64,000 nucleotides of DNA. Source: Acidovorax radicis. GTDB lineage: Bacteria; Pseudomonadota; Gammaproteobacteria; Burkholderiales; Burkholderiaceae_C. Both the position numbers and the translations under genes were made by a program. Shown piece after piece: positions 63,511 to 64,000 of the stretch (position 1 is the stretch's first letter; each line of letters begins with the position of its first letter). The DNA is taken from positions 4,674,501-4,738,500 of the forward strand of contig NZ_CP075184.1 of NCBI RefSeq assembly GCF_020510705.1, given 5' to 3'. A model generated the notes under the pieces. That model had not been told where the DNA came from. It made no database searches and saw nothing but the letters and a program-made list of their open reading frames with translations.

Positions 63511-64000
63511 AGGAGTCGCCACCCACTGCCAGCGACTTCGCCATGCGCGCATTGCACAGCACCACGCCTGCACGCTCCACCTGCTGGCGCTCCTGCACCA
63601 CAAAGCCCTGCGCGGCAAAAAAGGGCTCGGCGGTCAGGCTCACGTGGGCGTGCAGCTGGGCGATGCCGCGCAGCGCAGCCTGCGCGTGGATGTGTGCCAT
63701 CAGCGCCCGGGCCACGCCCCGGCGCGCATATGCGGGGGCCACGAAGAACATGTCGATGTACCCGTTGGCCTGCAGGTCGGCAAAGCCCGCCAGGGCGTCA
63801 GCGCCCTGCACCTGTGCAATGAAGGGCTGGAGGGCCTGCATGCGCTCGGCCCATTGCGCCGCGTCGTATTGCGGCGGCGCCCAGGCGGCCCGCTGTTCAG
63901 GCGTGTAGTGCGCCTGCGCGCGGCCATGCACCGCCGCGTGGAACAGGGCGCGCAGGGCGGGCGCATCGGCGGGGCGAAAGGGGCGGATGGAGATCGCTGT
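63509..64000 (-). CDS. GNAT-family N-acetyltransferase (runs off the right edge)
   Basis: About 163 residues are visible on the minus strand, starting in the window edge with ISIRPFRPADAPALRALFHAAVHGRAQAHYTPEQRAAWAP. The acetyl-CoA motif is DMFFVAPAYARRGVARALMAHIHAQAALRGIAQLHAHVSLTAEPFFAAQGFVVQERQQ. Only the first few residues, including the start, seem to be missing. Resembles YafP/ElaA-like GNATs; substrate unknown. A GTG within the frame (63931) is not the true start because the conserved strand lies upstream of it. Confidence 0.88.
   Translation of the reverse strand, partial: TAISIRPFRPADAPALRALFHAAVHGRAQAHYTPEQRAAWAPPQYDAAQWAERMQALQPFIAQVQGADALAGFADLQANGYIDMFFVAPAYARRGVARALMAHIHAQAALRGIAQLHAHVSLTAEPFFAAQGFVVQERQQVERAGVVLCNARMAKSLAVGGDS

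Overview
The window reads as a chromosomal segment of a high-GC betaproteobacterium of the Comamonadaceae (Acidovorax/Comamonas/Delftia type). The reasons are the protocatechuate 4,5-cleavage (pmd) gene order known from Comamonas testosteroni, two Bug-family (TctC) solute-binding proteins, codon use dominated by G/C third positions, and dispersed intergenic repeat families. No tRNA, rRNA, CRISPR array, prophage or replication origin was seen. Coordinates were worked out by eye from the sequence and the family calls come from recognised motifs, not database searches.

Layout. 1-8.9 kb is central metabolism: the start of pyruvate kinase, a coupled minus-strand run speD - murU-like nucleotidyltransferase - pepP - CPBP protease, then tkt and gap on the plus strand with a terminator, and an MscS channel. 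9.6-15.5 kb holds two envelope lipoproteins (DUF4398, DUF4398-OmpA), an aldo/keto reductase, a YdeI-like protein, a class A flavin monooxygenase and a ClpP-like protease. 15.6-33.1 kb is an aromatic catabolic island. It contains the pmd operon (hydratase, aldolase, Bug SBP, PDC hydrolase, dioxygenase alpha and beta, CHMS dehydrogenase) with its LysR regulator, a complete LivKHMGF-type ABC importer plus a second Bug SBP, a GntR/FCD regulator (VanR-like) and vanAB. VanAB turns vanillate into protocatechuate and the pmd enzymes take this toward pyruvate and oxaloacetate. The palindrome TGTATACA occurs in front of all four transcription units, suggesting one regulator ties demethylation, uptake and ring cleavage together.

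33.3-37.9 kb is a five-gene set (PAP2 phosphatase, ArnC-like GT2, ArnT-like GT83, GtrA, ChbG/YdjC deacetylase) that matches the logic of lipid A hexosamine decoration (FlmF2/NaxD/FlmK of Francisella, Lgm of Bordetella). An IS4-family element with 21-bp inverted repeats follows at 38.0-39.4 kb. 39.5-47.7 kb mixes a ribosome-hibernation factor, a class I glutamine amidotransferase, a response regulator, a TetR-SDR-thiolase module with a twin palindromic operator, SlyD, a universal stress protein, a decayed second slyD and a pirin. 48-64 kb is accessory metabolism and regulation: a DHA2 exporter, GST/VOC/DUF1579 genes with a TetR, a chemoreceptor, a WYL regulator facing NIPSNAP/GST genes, a gene with an in-frame stop, two SDR/LysR pairs, an Asp/Glu racemase, small proteins and the start of a GNAT acetyltransferase.

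Superimposed on the genes are three repeat families: (1) about ten copies of a ~45-bp palindrome with AGCGCTT/AAGCGCT arms, one inserted in frame inside the murU-like gene; (2) GC-rich 3'-end repeats immediately after stop codons, one forming the tail of livG; (3) a repeat containing TTCGGGCTGAGC. The murU-like gene also carries an 18-serine tract encoded by a pure trinucleotide microsatellite.
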